Below are positions 34,825 through 43,601 of a stretch of 64,000 nt of DNA, piece after piece. The stretch spans positions 1 to 64,000 of the forward strand of contig JACQAG010000001.1 of NCBI GenBank assembly GCA_016195085.1. The letters run 5' to 3'. Made by a program: the position numbers and the translations under genes. Positions within the stretch are counted from its first letter, which is position 1. The number at the start of each line of letters is the position of its first letter. The DNA is from Pseudomonadota bacterium (GTDB taxonomy: Bacteria; Pseudomonadota; Alphaproteobacteria; SHVZ01). A model generated the notes under the pieces. It was given only the letters and a program-made list of their open reading frames with translations, was not told the origin of the DNA and did no database searches.

Positions 34825-34889
34825 AGTACCTGATTCACGTGCAAATTCGTGAGTCGACTGCGACTCACGAATTTGCGCGATCAGGTACT
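34825..34889. repeat. Long nested hairpin ending next to the htpG ribosome-binding site
   Basis: The inner stem GCAAATTCGTGAGTCG (34841-34856) pairs perfectly with 34861-34876 around a four-base loop, and the outer stem AGTACCTGAT (34825-34834) pairs with ATCAGGTACT (34880-34889). An asymmetric internal loop separates them. The ribosome-binding site GGAGGAG (34893-34899) begins three bases after the structure. A related palindrome lies at 50613-50676. If transcribed it would shape access to the htpG start. Confidence 0.75.
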
Positions 34890-34909
34890 GGCGGAGGAGC
34901 GACAAGAAG

Positions 34910-36814
34910 ATGTCCGAGGCACAGACCACCGAGACTCAGCCCCCCGAGAGTCGACCCGGGGAGAAGATGAGCTTCCAGGCCGAGGTGAGCCGGCTTCTCG
35001 ATATCGTCGCGCATTCGCTCTACAGCGAAAAAGAGATCTTCCTGCGCGAGCTCATCTCCAACGCCTCGGATGCCTGCGATCGCCTGCGCTATGCCGCGAT
35101 CACCCAGCCGGATCTCGCCGAGGGCGGCGGCGCGTACACGATCTCGCTTGGCCTCGACAAGGAGGCCCGCACGCTCACCGTCGCCGACAATGGCATCGGC
35201 ATGAGCAAGGCGGAGATCGTCGACAATCTCGGCACCATCGCCCGCTCCGGCACCTCGGCGTTCCTGAACCAACTTTCCGGCGACGCGAAAAAGGACGTGG
35301 CGCTCATCGGCCAGTTCGGCGTCGGCTTCTATTCCGCCTTCATGGTCGCCGACAAGGTCGAGGTGCTGGCGCGCAAGGCGGGCGAGCGCGAGGCCTGGCT
35401 GTGGTCTTCCGACGGCAAGGGCGAATTCACCGTCACGGCGGCCGAGAAGAGCGGCCGCGGCACCGCCGTGGTGCTGCATCTCAAGGCCGAGGACGGCGAG
35501 TTCCTCGAGCCCATGCGCTTGCGCGAGATCGTCAAGCGCTACTCCGACCACATCCAGGTTCCCATCGAGCTCACCGAGGGTGGCAAGCCCGAGACCTTGA
35601 ATGCCGCCTCGGCCCTGTGGAGCCGGCCGAAATCGGAGATCACCGAGCAGCAATACCGCGAATTCTACCGGCACGTCGCCCATGCCCTCGACCAGCCCTG
35701 GCTCACCATCCACCACAAGGCCGAGGGCACGATCGAATACACGAGCCTCTTGTACGTGCCGGAGTCGAAGCCTTTCGATCTGTTTCATCCCGACCGCCGG
35801 CACCGGGTGAAGCTCTATCTGAAGCGGGTCTACATCACGGACGACTGCAAGGAGCTGGTGCCGACCTGGCTCAGGTTCCTGCGCGGCGTCGTCGATACCC
35901 CGGATCTGGCGCTCAATGTCAGCCGCGAGATGCTGCAGAAGAGCCCGCTGATGGCCAAGATCCGGGGCGGCATCACCAAGCGGGTGCTGAGCGAGCTGCA
36001 GAAGCAGGCCGACGCCGATCAGGAATCCTACGGCAAGTTCTGGGAGAATTTCGGCGCGGTCTTGAAGGAAGGCCTCTATGAGGACCGCGGCGAGCACCGC
36101 GATGCCATCCTCAAGCTCTCCCGCTTCCACTCGACCAACGGGCCGGCGCTTGCCAGCCTAGCCCAGTACATCGCCCGCATGAAGGACGGACAGGACGCGA
36201 TCTACACGATCAGCGGCGAGGAGCTGGATGCGCTCCGCGCCAGCCCGCAGCTCGAAGGCTTCGCCGCCAAGGGCGTGGAGGTGCTGCTGCTGACCGACCC
36301 GATCGACGAGTTCTGGGTATCGACGATCAACGACTATGAGGGCAAGCCGTTCAAGTCGGCGACGCGCGGCGGCGTCGATCTTGCCAAGATCAAGTCCGCC
36401 GACAAGCCGCTCGAGCCCGAGGCGGCGACGGACGACATCGGCGCGCTCTTGGCCATGTTCAAGCTGGCCTTGGGCGACAGCGTCAAGGACGTGCGCAAGA
36501 CCGAGCGGCTGACCGACAGCGCGGTCTGCCTCGTTGCCGACGAGCACGATCTCGACATGCGGCTCGAACGCATGCTCAGGCAGCACAAGCAGCTCGAAGC
36601 CGGCTTCAAGCGCATCCTCGAGGTCAACCCCAAGCACAAGCTCGTGCGCAAGCTCGCCCAAATGGCGAGCCGGAAGGGTGCGGCCCCGGTGATCGAGGAG
36701 AGCGCCAAGCTGCTCTTGGATCAGGCGCGCATCGTCGAAGGCGAGCCGGTGCCCGATCCCAAGGCCTTCGCCAAGCGGCTGGCCGACATGCTGGAGCGCG
36801 GTCTGGTCGCTTGA
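34910..36814 (+). CDS. htpG: Chaperone HtpG (Hsp90)
   Basis: 634-residue bacterial Hsp90, full length. The ATP-binding GHKL domain shows SNASDACDRLRY, VADNGIGMSKAEIVDNLGTIA, and GQFGVGFYSAFMVADKV. The middle domain has the catalytic-arginine loop PDLALNVSREMLQKSPLM. The C-terminal dimerisation domain ends near ADMLERGLVA. It folds or activates client proteins under stress. It has a strong ribosome-binding site (GGAGGAG) directly after a large hairpin. No sigma-32 promoter could be assigned with confidence. Confidence 0.97.
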   Translation: MSEAQTTETQPPESRPGEKMSFQAEVSRLLDIVAHSLYSEKEIFLRELISNASDACDRLRYAAITQPDLAEGGGAYTISLGLDKEARTLTVADNGIGMSKAEIVDNLGTIARSGTSAFLNQLSGDAKKDVALIGQFGVGFYSAFMVADKVEVLARKAGEREAWLWSSDGKGEFTVTAAEKSGRGTAVVLHLKAEDGEFLEPMRLREIVKRYSDHIQVPIELTEGGKPETLNAASALWSRPKSEITEQQYREFYRHVAHALDQPWLTIHHKAEGTIEYTSLLYVPESKPFDLFHPDRRHRVKLYLKRVYITDDCKELVPTWLRFLRGVVDTPDLALNVSREMLQKSPLMAKIRGGITKRVLSELQKQADADQESYGKFWENFGAVLKEGLYEDRGEHRDAILKLSRFHSTNGPALASLAQYIARMKDGQDAIYTISGEELDALRASPQLEGFAAKGVEVLLLTDPIDEFWVSTINDYEGKPFKSATRGGVDLAKIKSADKPLEPEAATDDIGALLAMFKLALGDSVKDVRKTERLTDSAVCLVADEHDLDMRLERMLRQHKQLEAGFKRILEVNPKHKLVRKLAQMASRKGAAPVIEESAKLLLDQARIVEGEPVPDPKAFAKRLADMLERGLVA

Positions 36815-36849
36815 TGCTGCACTGGCGCAGGGACCCGTTGCAGTCATCG

Positions 36850-36957
36850 CATGCCCCCACCCCTGCCCTCCCCCAACAGGTTGGGGGAGGGGGAAAATAG
36901 GCCCTCTTACCCCCTCCCTCGCGCGTCAGCGCGGGGGAGGGTCGGGGTGGGGGCATT
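36850..36957. repeat. GC-rich palindromic repeat, copy 1
   Basis: A 108-base region of facing C-rich and G-rich arms (GCCCCCACCCCTGCCCTCCC at the left, mirrored at the right by GGGAGGGTCGGGGTGGGGGC) fills the gap between htpG and the DUF1223 gene. It belongs to the same family as 37791-37902. It probably forms a large hairpin and may end both convergent transcripts. Confidence 0.7.
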
Positions 36958-36982
36958 CGAACTTTGAAGCAGATACCGACCG

Positions 36983-37696
36983 CTATTCGGCTAAGGCGGG
37001 AAGGCTGGCGGCACCCAGGATCGGGCCTGGACCCGGAACCTGCAGGAGGGCCGCATAGGCGCTGCCCAGGGGCAGTTCGCCAACCGGAAGATCGAGACTG
37101 AGCGCGGCACCCGACCAGGTGGCCACGCGGCGGAAGCCGCGCACGATGTTGTATTCGACCAGGGTCTTGCCGGCGTTCTCGCCGCGCGGGACTTTGGTCT
37201 CGTGCTTGGGGTCGTAGCCCACCAGCCAGACCTCGCCCGGTCCGGAGCCGGCACCGATCTCGAGCTTGAGCGCGTCCGCCTCGCGCTTGAGCCTGACGGA
37301 GACGGTGGGACGAAGGGCGGCGGCGATGGAGCGGGCGACGGCACCGCGGTCGGAGCCCACCTCATGCACGGCCCCTTGGATCACCAGCTGCGGGGTGTAG
37401 ATCACCCGCGCGCCCAGCGCGCCCCCGTAGTCCCGCTGCCGCTTGGTGGCGTCCGCCAGGGCATAGGGATCCTTCCAGCCGATATAGTCCCAATAATCCA
37501 CATGGAAGGCGAGCGCGATTGCGTCCGGGCGCTTGGCGAGCTCGCCCAGATAGGCGTCGGCCGGCGGGCAGGAATCGCAGCCCTGGGAGGTGAAGAGCTC
37601 GAGCACCACCGGCGCCCGTGTCTCGGCCGCAGCGCTCATGAGGCCGAGGCCGACCAAGACCGGCGCCAGCGATAAGATGAGCCGTCTCGTCGTCAT
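36983..37696 (-). CDS. DUF1223 secreted thioredoxin-like protein
   Basis: 237-residue exported protein (signal LILSLAPVLVGLGLMSAAAETRA). It has the hallmark of DUF1223: VVLELFTSQGCDSCPPADAY, with a CxxC pair in a thioredoxin-like place, followed by FHVDYWDYIGWKDPYA and TPQLVIQGAVHEVGSD. Function is not established; a periplasmic redox role is guessed from the cysteines. It converges with htpG, with a palindromic repeat between them. Confidence 0.85.
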   Translation of the reverse strand: MTTRRLILSLAPVLVGLGLMSAAAETRAPVVLELFTSQGCDSCPPADAYLGELAKRPDAIALAFHVDYWDYIGWKDPYALADATKRQRDYGGALGARVIYTPQLVIQGAVHEVGSDRGAVARSIAAALRPTVSVRLKREADALKLEIGAGSGPGEVWLVGYDPKHETKVPRGENAGKTLVEYNIVRGFRRVATWSGAALSLDLPVGELPLGSAYAALLQVPGPGPILGAASLPALAE

Positions 37697-37790
37697 GGCC
37701 GCAACTTTACCACTGGCCGTCTCCGCCCGGCCTCACGATCGCGTGCTGCGCCCCACTTGCGTTTACCGCCCTGCCTCACGATCGCGTGGA

Positions 37791-37902
37791 GTGCCCCCAC
37801 CCCAACCCTCCCCCACGCTGACGCGCGGGGGAGGGAGTAAGGGCGTCGCGCTCTCGGCTCCCTCCCTCGCGTCTTCGCGGGGGAGGGTTGGGGTGGGGGC
37901 AC
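37791..37902. repeat. GC-rich palindromic repeat, copy 2
   Basis: The outer arms 37791-37814 and 37879-37902 are perfect 24-base inverted repeats, starting GTGCCCCCACCCC and ending GGGGTGGGGGCAC. Short direct repeats (CCTCACGATCGCGTG, CCACTTGCGTTT) flank it. It lies in the 292-base gap 37697-37988, which has no gene. Confidence 0.8.
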
Positions 37903-37988
37903 TCCTCGGCGTCCACTTGCGTTTGCGCGTGGTCTCAGCGAAGAGTTAGCTCAGCTATTCCACGCTCGATAAAACGGAGCTTGTCGCC

Positions 37989-38435
37989 ATGCAAAGGTCG
38001 CTTCTCGTCCTCGCCTTCGCCAGTCTCGTCGTCGCTGCAAGCCCGGCTGAGGCCCAGCAGAAGAGCCCGCCCACCTGTGCTGCCATCGACTTCCGGCCGG
38101 TGGCCGACGGCATGTCCGATGGCGAGCAGGAGGCCGGCCTCTACAAGTCCCGCTTCGGCCGGATCGAGGTGCGCGGCATCGTCAAGGGCGGCAAGGCCGA
38201 GGACTATGCGATGGCCTTCAACGGCAAGAAGGCGGCCCCGCTCGCGAGCCTGCCCAAATCGGTCGAGAAGTGCTTGGCCGAGAAGAAGGTGCCGGTGCCG
38301 ACGAGTGCTGCCCAGCAGGCCTGCGGCGGCTCGAAGCTGAAGGTGGTGATCGACAGCTCGGCCAGCCCGAAAATTGCCCTGCTCTACGGCTTGCAGGGCA
38401 GGAGCTGGCGCTTCTGCCACGCGGCTCAAGTCTAA
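37989..38435 (+). CDS. Small secreted protein of unknown function
   Basis: 148-residue protein with a clear signal peptide (LLVLAFASLVVAASPAEAQQ). The mature part has four cysteines (PTCAAID, VEKCLAEK, QACGGSK, RFCHAA), which may form two disulfides, and a predicted small beta-rich fold (GRIEVRGIVKGGKAEDY, KLKVVIDSSASPKIALLYG). I do not recognise the family. It stands alone between a palindromic repeat and the convergent carbonic anhydrase gene. Confidence 0.65.
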   Translation: MQRSLLVLAFASLVVAASPAEAQQKSPPTCAAIDFRPVADGMSDGEQEAGLYKSRFGRIEVRGIVKGGKAEDYAMAFNGKKAAPLASLPKSVEKCLAEKKVPVPTSAAQQACGGSKLKVVIDSSASPKIALLYGLQGRSWRFCHAAQV

Positions 38436-38500
38436 CTCCGGGCCGCCAGGACCGCGCCGCAATACGATCCGCTGCCGGCCGGCGCCGGCGCCGGAGAGGC

Positions 38501-39271
38501 CTAGCTCGATTCCAGGATGAAGCGCGGCCCCAAGCCCTGCACCGGCCTCGCATCCAAGGGAAACAGCTGGGCGAACTTGCCGATCTGCTCGCGCGAGGCC
38601 TGAATCGGCTCGCGGAAGACGATCCAGCTCACCCCCTCGGCACAGGGCGGGGTGGTGAGCGAGCCCGGATAGCGAAACAGGCCGCCGCTTCTCGGCAGCA
38701 ACGGTCTCGGATCGATCGTCGTCGCCAGCTTCAGCTCCGGGCCCTCGGCCCGGGGCATCGCCTCCCAGATCGGCTGCAAGGCGGCATTCGCCGGGCCCGG
38801 CTCGATCATGACGCCGAGCACCGCCAGCCGTCCGGCAGCCGAGCGGTGCACGAAGTGGCATTCGAGGTCGAAGCGGCGTCCGCCGATGAGATGCTCGCTT
38901 GGATGATGGAAGTGGAACTGCAGGAGATCGTAGCGCTCGCCGGCGAGCCGCATCAGGTTTCCCGGCACGGCGTTGATCTGGACCGTATGGCCATTGTTGA
39001 GGATGGCGAGCGGCATCGGCCGCCACTCCACCTGGGGCGGCTGCAGCTCGGCGCGCACCGTGCCGGCGAGGTCGATCGGGCTCTGCTCCTTGCCGAGGCC
39101 ACAGATTCGAAACTCCGGGTCGAGCTTGCCCCATTCCTCGGGGCCGGCTTCGCCCTCATAGCTCCAATGGGCGCTTGCCGCCCGAGCGCCCCGGCCGGTG
39201 CCAAGACAGAGCGGGCAAAGCGCCGCAGCGAGGCCACCCAGCAGATGGCGGCGGGTCAAGCGGGAAGTCAT
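38501..39271 (-). CDS. Alpha-class carbonic anhydrase, Tat-exported
   Basis: 256-residue periplasmic enzyme that interconverts CO2 and bicarbonate. A Tat-like signal (TRRHLLGGLAAALCPLCLG) precedes HWSYEGEAGPEEWG. The alpha-CA core is intact: EQSPIDLAG, the zinc histidines in FHFHHPSEH and ECHFVHR, and the closing YPGSLTTPPCAEGVSW. The start at 39271 is divergent from the PanE-like gene. Confidence 0.92.
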   Translation of the reverse strand: MTSRLTRRHLLGGLAAALCPLCLGTGRGARAASAHWSYEGEAGPEEWGKLDPEFRICGLGKEQSPIDLAGTVRAELQPPQVEWRPMPLAILNNGHTVQINAVPGNLMRLAGERYDLLQFHFHHPSEHLIGGRRFDLECHFVHRSAAGRLAVLGVMIEPGPANAALQPIWEAMPRAEGPELKLATTIDPRPLLPRSGGLFRYPGSLTTPPCAEGVSWIVFREPIQASREQIGKFAQLFPLDARPVQGLGPRFILESS

Positions 39272-39449
39272 GGGCGTCCGTCCCCGTTCCGGGTGTTGTC
39301 GCAGCTTCAGGGCGCACTCTACCGCATTCGCCCGAGGAGGGAACCCGTGCTCGCCGGCGACACCGACGGCCTTGCCCAGCGCCGAACATCCGGCTAAGAG
39401 GCCGCTCCGTCCTCTTCGCCGAGGCGGATCTTTGGAAAAGGGAGGCCCG

Positions 39450-40424
39450 GTGAAAATCTGCGTTTACGGAGCGGGTGCCGTCGGCGGTTATGTCGCAGCC
39501 CAGCTCGCCCGGGCGGGCCATCGGGTCGCCGTCATCGCCCGGGGGCCGCATCTCGCCGCCCTGCAGCGGGGCGGCCTCACCTTGGAGATGGCTGGCGAAC
39601 GGCATCGGATCGAGGTCGAGGCGGTCGACTCGCCGGAAGCGGCCGGTCCGCAAGACTTGGTCGTCCTCGCGGTGAAGGCGCCGGCGATCGCCGCCATCGC
39701 CGGACGCCTACGCCCGCTCCTCGGGCCCAAGACGCAGATCATGGCGGCGATGAACGGCATTCCCTGGTGGTTCTTCGCCGGCTTCGATGGGCCCTGGCGG
39801 GGCCGGGTCCTGGAGTCCGTCGACCCCGGCGGGACGATCGGCCGGGCGATCCCGCTGGAACGGCTGATCGGCGCCGTCATCTACATGGCAACCGACGTGC
39901 CGGAGCCGGGCCTCATCCGCCATTCCATAGGCGGCAGACTGGTCATCGGCGAGCCCAAGGGTGGTTCCTCGCCGCGCCTGGAAGAGCTGGGCAAGAGCCT
40001 TTCGGTTCCCGGCCTCGAGGTGAAAACGACCGCGCACGTCTGGACCGAGGTTTTCCTCAAGCTGGCCGGCAACGTCTCCTCCAACACCGTGAGTGCCCTC
40101 ACCCACGGCACGGCGGCGGAGATGTACGATCACCCGGGCGTGCGCGAGGTGCTGCTGGCGGTCACCAGCGAAACCTATGCGGTGGCCGAGAGCCTCGGCA
40201 TCACGCTCGGCATGTCGCCGGAAAAACGCATCGAGACCGGCGCCCGCCTCGGCGCCTTCAAGAGCTCGATGCTGCAGGACGTCGAGCAGGGTCGGCCGAT
40301 GGAGGTGGAGGCGATCATGGGTGCGGTCAAGGAGATGGCACTCATGACCGGCGTCGCGACACCCACCCTCGATGTGGTGTTGGCGCTCTTGAGCCTCCGC
40401 GACCGGACCCTCAGGCGCGGCTAA
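39450..40424 (+). CDS. 2-dehydropantoate 2-reductase family protein (PanE/ApbA-like)
   Basis: 324-residue NADPH-dependent reductase. The N-terminal Rossmann motif is ICVYGAGAVGGYVAAQLARAG; the family lysine lies in EVFLKLAGNVSSNTVSALT, and the C-terminal helical domain has SSMLQDVEQGRPMEVEAIMG. A true PanE makes pantoate for CoA; paralogues act on other keto acids, so the assignment is at family level. The start is GTG at 39450, five bases after GGGAGG; the frame is open to 39198 but without features. Confidence 0.85.
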   Translation: MKICVYGAGAVGGYVAAQLARAGHRVAVIARGPHLAALQRGGLTLEMAGERHRIEVEAVDSPEAAGPQDLVVLAVKAPAIAAIAGRLRPLLGPKTQIMAAMNGIPWWFFAGFDGPWRGRVLESVDPGGTIGRAIPLERLIGAVIYMATDVPEPGLIRHSIGGRLVIGEPKGGSSPRLEELGKSLSVPGLEVKTTAHVWTEVFLKLAGNVSSNTVSALTHGTAAEMYDHPGVREVLLAVTSETYAVAESLGITLGMSPEKRIETGARLGAFKSSMLQDVEQGRPMEVEAIMGAVKEMALMTGVATPTLDVVLALLSLRDRTLRRG

Positions 40425-40428
40425 GCCA

Positions 40429-43400
40429 CTACTCCGCCGGCGCCGGGCCCGGCTGCGGGGTCCCGTGCGCCGGTGCTGCGTGCGCCGGCGCCTCGCCGCG
40501 GCGCTCGCCATGCTCGAGGCGGTTGATGAGATCGCTCACATGGCTCGACGGCTTGGTATAGCCGGCCAGCAGGCTATAGAAGACCGGCACCACGAACAGC
40601 GTCAGCAAGGTGGCGAACAACACGCCGAACACCACCACCACGCCGATCGCCTGCCGGCTCTCGGCGCCGGCACCGGTCGCATAGGCGAGCGGCAGGGCGC
40701 TGAAAGCGGTGGCGATCGAGGTCATGAGGATGGGCCTCAAGCGGATCACCGCGGCCTCGTGCACCGCCGCCGTCACCGCTTTGCCGCCGGCACGGAGCTG
40801 GTTCGAGAACTCGACGATCAAGATGCCGTTCTTCGCCACGATGCCGACCAGCATGATCATGCCAATCTGGCTGTAGACGTTGAGGGTCACGCCGGAGAAC
40901 CAGATTCCGCCCAAGGCCCCGGTCACCGCCAAGGGGACGGTGAGCATGATGACCAAGGGATGGATCCAGCTCTCGAACTGCGCGGCCAGCACCAGGAACA
41001 CCACGATCAGCGCCATGCCGAAGGTGAAATAGAGCGCCGAGGTCGATTCCCTGAACTCCCGGCTCTCGCCCTTGTAGGTGAGCCGCGCCTGGGGCGGCAG
41101 CTCGCTCGCCACCACCTGCTCGACGAAGCTCAAGGCCTCGCCGAGGCTGTAGCCCGGCGCGAGCGAAGAAAGAATGGTGACCGAGCGCAGGCGATCGACG
41201 CGGTTCAGCTCGGCGGCGTCCGCCACATCGCGGAGAGTCACCAGGCTGTTCAGCGGCACCAGCGTGCGCGTCGTCTGCGAGCGCACGAAGATGTTGGTCA
41301 GGTCGCGCGGCTGGGCGCGGTTCTCGGCCGAGGTCTGGACGATGACGTTGTACTCATCGCCGCGGTCGCTGAAGGTGGTGACGATGCGTCCGCCCAGCAT
41401 GGTTTCCAAGGTACGGCCGAGCTCGTCAATGGCCACACCCTGATCGGCGGCGCGGGCGCGGTCGATGACCACGCGGAGCTGCGGCTTGGTTGGATCGTAG
41501 TCGGCGCTGATGTTCTGCAGGCCGGGATTCTGGCGCATGCGGTCCATCAAAGCATCGCGCCAGCCCACCAGCTCCTCGTAGCTGCTGCCGCCGAGCACCA
41601 CCTGCACCGGCTGCTGGAAGAATTGACCCAGGCTCGGCTGGTTGATGGCGACCGCGCGCACGCCGGGCATGCCGTTCAGCTTGGCGAAGAGCCCGCGCAC
41701 GATGTCCTGCTGCTTGCGGGTGCGCTCGCTCCACGGCTTGAGGCGCACGGTGATGAAGGCCTGCTTCACGTCGCCCGGGCGCCCGAAGGAAGGGGCGATG
41801 TTGGCGAAGACGCGGAGCGCGGTGCCGTCGTCCACCAGCGGCTTCAGGATCTTCTCGACCTCGATCACGTTGTCGCGGGTGTAGTTGATGCTGGAGCCTT
41901 CCGGCGCCACCACCTGGATCAGGAAGAAGCCGCGATCCTCGATCGGCGAGAACTCCTTCTGCAGCATGTTGAAGAGGCCGATCGCGCTCAAGCTGGTCGC
42001 CAGGCCGAGCGCCATGACGATGACCGGCGCCCTCAGCGCCGCACCCAGCAGGCGATGGTAGCCGGTGGTCATCCCTTGGAACACCGGCTCGGTCAATTTG
42101 TGCAACAAGCCTTCGGATTCGACTGGCGTCAGCATCTTCGAGCACAGCATCGGGGTGAGCGAGAGCGCGACCATGCCCGAGAACAGCACGCAGGCGGCGA
42201 CCGAGATGCCGAACTCGCTGAACAGCCGTCCGATATTGCCCGGCAGGAAGGAGATGGGCACGAACACGGCGATCAGCACCAGCGTGGTCGAGACGACGGC
42301 AAAGCCGATCTGCTGGGCGCCGCGAACCGCCGCCAGCAGCGGCGGCATGCCCTCCTCGATGTGCCGGTGGATGTTCTCCAAGACGACGATGGCGTCGTCG
42401 ACCACGAGCCCGATGGCCAGCACCAGGGCCAGCAGGGTCAGCACGTTCAAGGAATAGCCGTAGCCGGCGATCACCATCATGGCGCCGATGATGGCCACGG
42501 GAATGGAAATGGCCGGAATCAGCGTCGCCTTGAAGGAACGCAGGAACACGAAGATGACGCCGACGACCAGCGCCAGCGCGATGCCGAGCGCCAGGAACAC
42601 CTCGTGGATCGACTGCGCGACAAAGAGCGAGGTGTCGAAGGAGATGTCGATCGAGACGCCGGGCGGCAGGGTCGGGCGCATGAGCTCGAACAGCGCCTTG
42701 ACCTTGTCCGCGACCTCGAGGGTATTCGCGGTCGATTGCTTGACGATGCCGATGCCGACGGCGGAGCGGCCATTGTTGCGGATCTCGCCGCGGAGATCCT
42801 CGGCGGCGAGCTCGACCTTGGCGAGCTCGCCCAGCTTAACGGGGTAGCCCTGCTGCACCGCCACGATGACGTTGCGGAACTGGTCGGGGGTCTTGAGGCC
42901 GGTGTCGGTGCGCACGGTAAATTCGCGGTTCGAGGACTCGATGCGCCCGGCCGGCAGCTCGATATTTTGGCGCCGGAGCGAGTTCTCGACGTCCTGCACC
43001 GTCAGGCTGCGCGCCGCCAAGGACTGGCGATCGAGCCAGATGCGCATGGAATAGCGGCGCTCGCCGCCGATGCGCACCGCCGACACGCCGGCGATATTGG
43101 AGAGGCGGTCGACCAGGAAGCGCTTGGCGTAGTCGGTGAGCTCGAGGCCGACCAGGTTGTCGCTGGAGAGCGAGCCCCAGAGGATCGGCCGCGCGTCCGC
43201 CTCGACCTTGGCAATGACCGGCGGGTCGGCCTCGGTCGGCAGCTTGGAGAGCACGCGGCCGACCTTGTCGCGGATGTCGCTGGTCGCGGCTTCGATGTCG
43301 CGGTTGAGGAAAAACTCGACCGAGATCGAGGACGAGCCCTCGCGCGAGGAGGAGACGATGGTGCGCACGCCTTCGATGCCGCTGATCGAGTCCTCGAGGA

Positions 43401-43596
43401 TCTGCGTCACCTTGACCTCGATGACGTTGGCCGAGGCGCCGCGATAGTTGGTGGTGACCGAGATGATCGGCGGATCGATGTTGGGGTATTCGCGCACCGA
43501 CAGGCGCTGGAAGGCGAAGAGCCCGAAGATCACCACCACCAGGCTGATGACCGAGGCGAAGACCGGGCGGCGGATGGAGACGTCGGATAGGATCAT
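40429..43596 (-). CDS. RND-family multidrug efflux permease (AcrB/MexB/OqxB-like)
   Basis: 1055-residue inner-membrane proton-driven exporter. It has 12 membrane segments in two halves with large periplasmic loops. The proton relay residues are present: two aspartates in GLVVDDAIVVLENIHRH (TM4) and lysine in GIVAKNGILIVEFSN (TM10). The N terminus SIRRPVFASVISLVVVIFG is typical HAE1. It works with the adaptor encoded just upstream; no outer-membrane channel gene is nearby, so a shared TolC-like protein is likely. Confidence 0.95.
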   Translation of the reverse strand: MILSDVSIRRPVFASVISLVVVIFGLFAFQRLSVREYPNIDPPIISVTTNYRGASANVIEVKVTQILEDSISGIEGVRTIVSSSREGSSSISVEFFLNRDIEAATSDIRDKVGRVLSKLPTEADPPVIAKVEADARPILWGSLSSDNLVGLELTDYAKRFLVDRLSNIAGVSAVRIGGERRYSMRIWLDRQSLAARSLTVQDVENSLRRQNIELPAGRIESSNREFTVRTDTGLKTPDQFRNVIVAVQQGYPVKLGELAKVELAAEDLRGEIRNNGRSAVGIGIVKQSTANTLEVADKVKALFELMRPTLPPGVSIDISFDTSLFVAQSIHEVFLALGIALALVVGVIFVFLRSFKATLIPAISIPVAIIGAMMVIAGYGYSLNVLTLLALVLAIGLVVDDAIVVLENIHRHIEEGMPPLLAAVRGAQQIGFAVVSTTLVLIAVFVPISFLPGNIGRLFSEFGISVAACVLFSGMVALSLTPMLCSKMLTPVESEGLLHKLTEPVFQGMTTGYHRLLGAALRAPVIVMALGLATSLSAIGLFNMLQKEFSPIEDRGFFLIQVVAPEGSSINYTRDNVIEVEKILKPLVDDGTALRVFANIAPSFGRPGDVKQAFITVRLKPWSERTRKQQDIVRGLFAKLNGMPGVRAVAINQPSLGQFFQQPVQVVLGGSSYEELVGWRDALMDRMRQNPGLQNISADYDPTKPQLRVVIDRARAADQGVAIDELGRTLETMLGGRIVTTFSDRGDEYNVIVQTSAENRAQPRDLTNIFVRSQTTRTLVPLNSLVTLRDVADAAELNRVDRLRSVTILSSLAPGYSLGEALSFVEQVVASELPPQARLTYKGESREFRESTSALYFTFGMALIVVFLVLAAQFESWIHPLVIMLTVPLAVTGALGGIWFSGVTLNVYSQIGMIMLVGIVAKNGILIVEFSNQLRAGGKAVTAAVHEAAVIRLRPILMTSIATAFSALPLAYATGAGAESRQAIGVVVVFGVLFATLLTLFVVPVFYSLLAGYTKPSSHVSDLINRLEHGERRGEAPAHAAPAHGTPQPGPAPAE

Positions 43597-43601
43597 CGGC
43601 G

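Noticed and set aside
40465-43590. 1041-residue open frame on the plus strand opposite the RND permease
   Set aside because: It is an antisense shadow produced by high GC; its translation is Arg/His/Gly/Asp-rich with no domain, while the minus strand is a complete RND protein.
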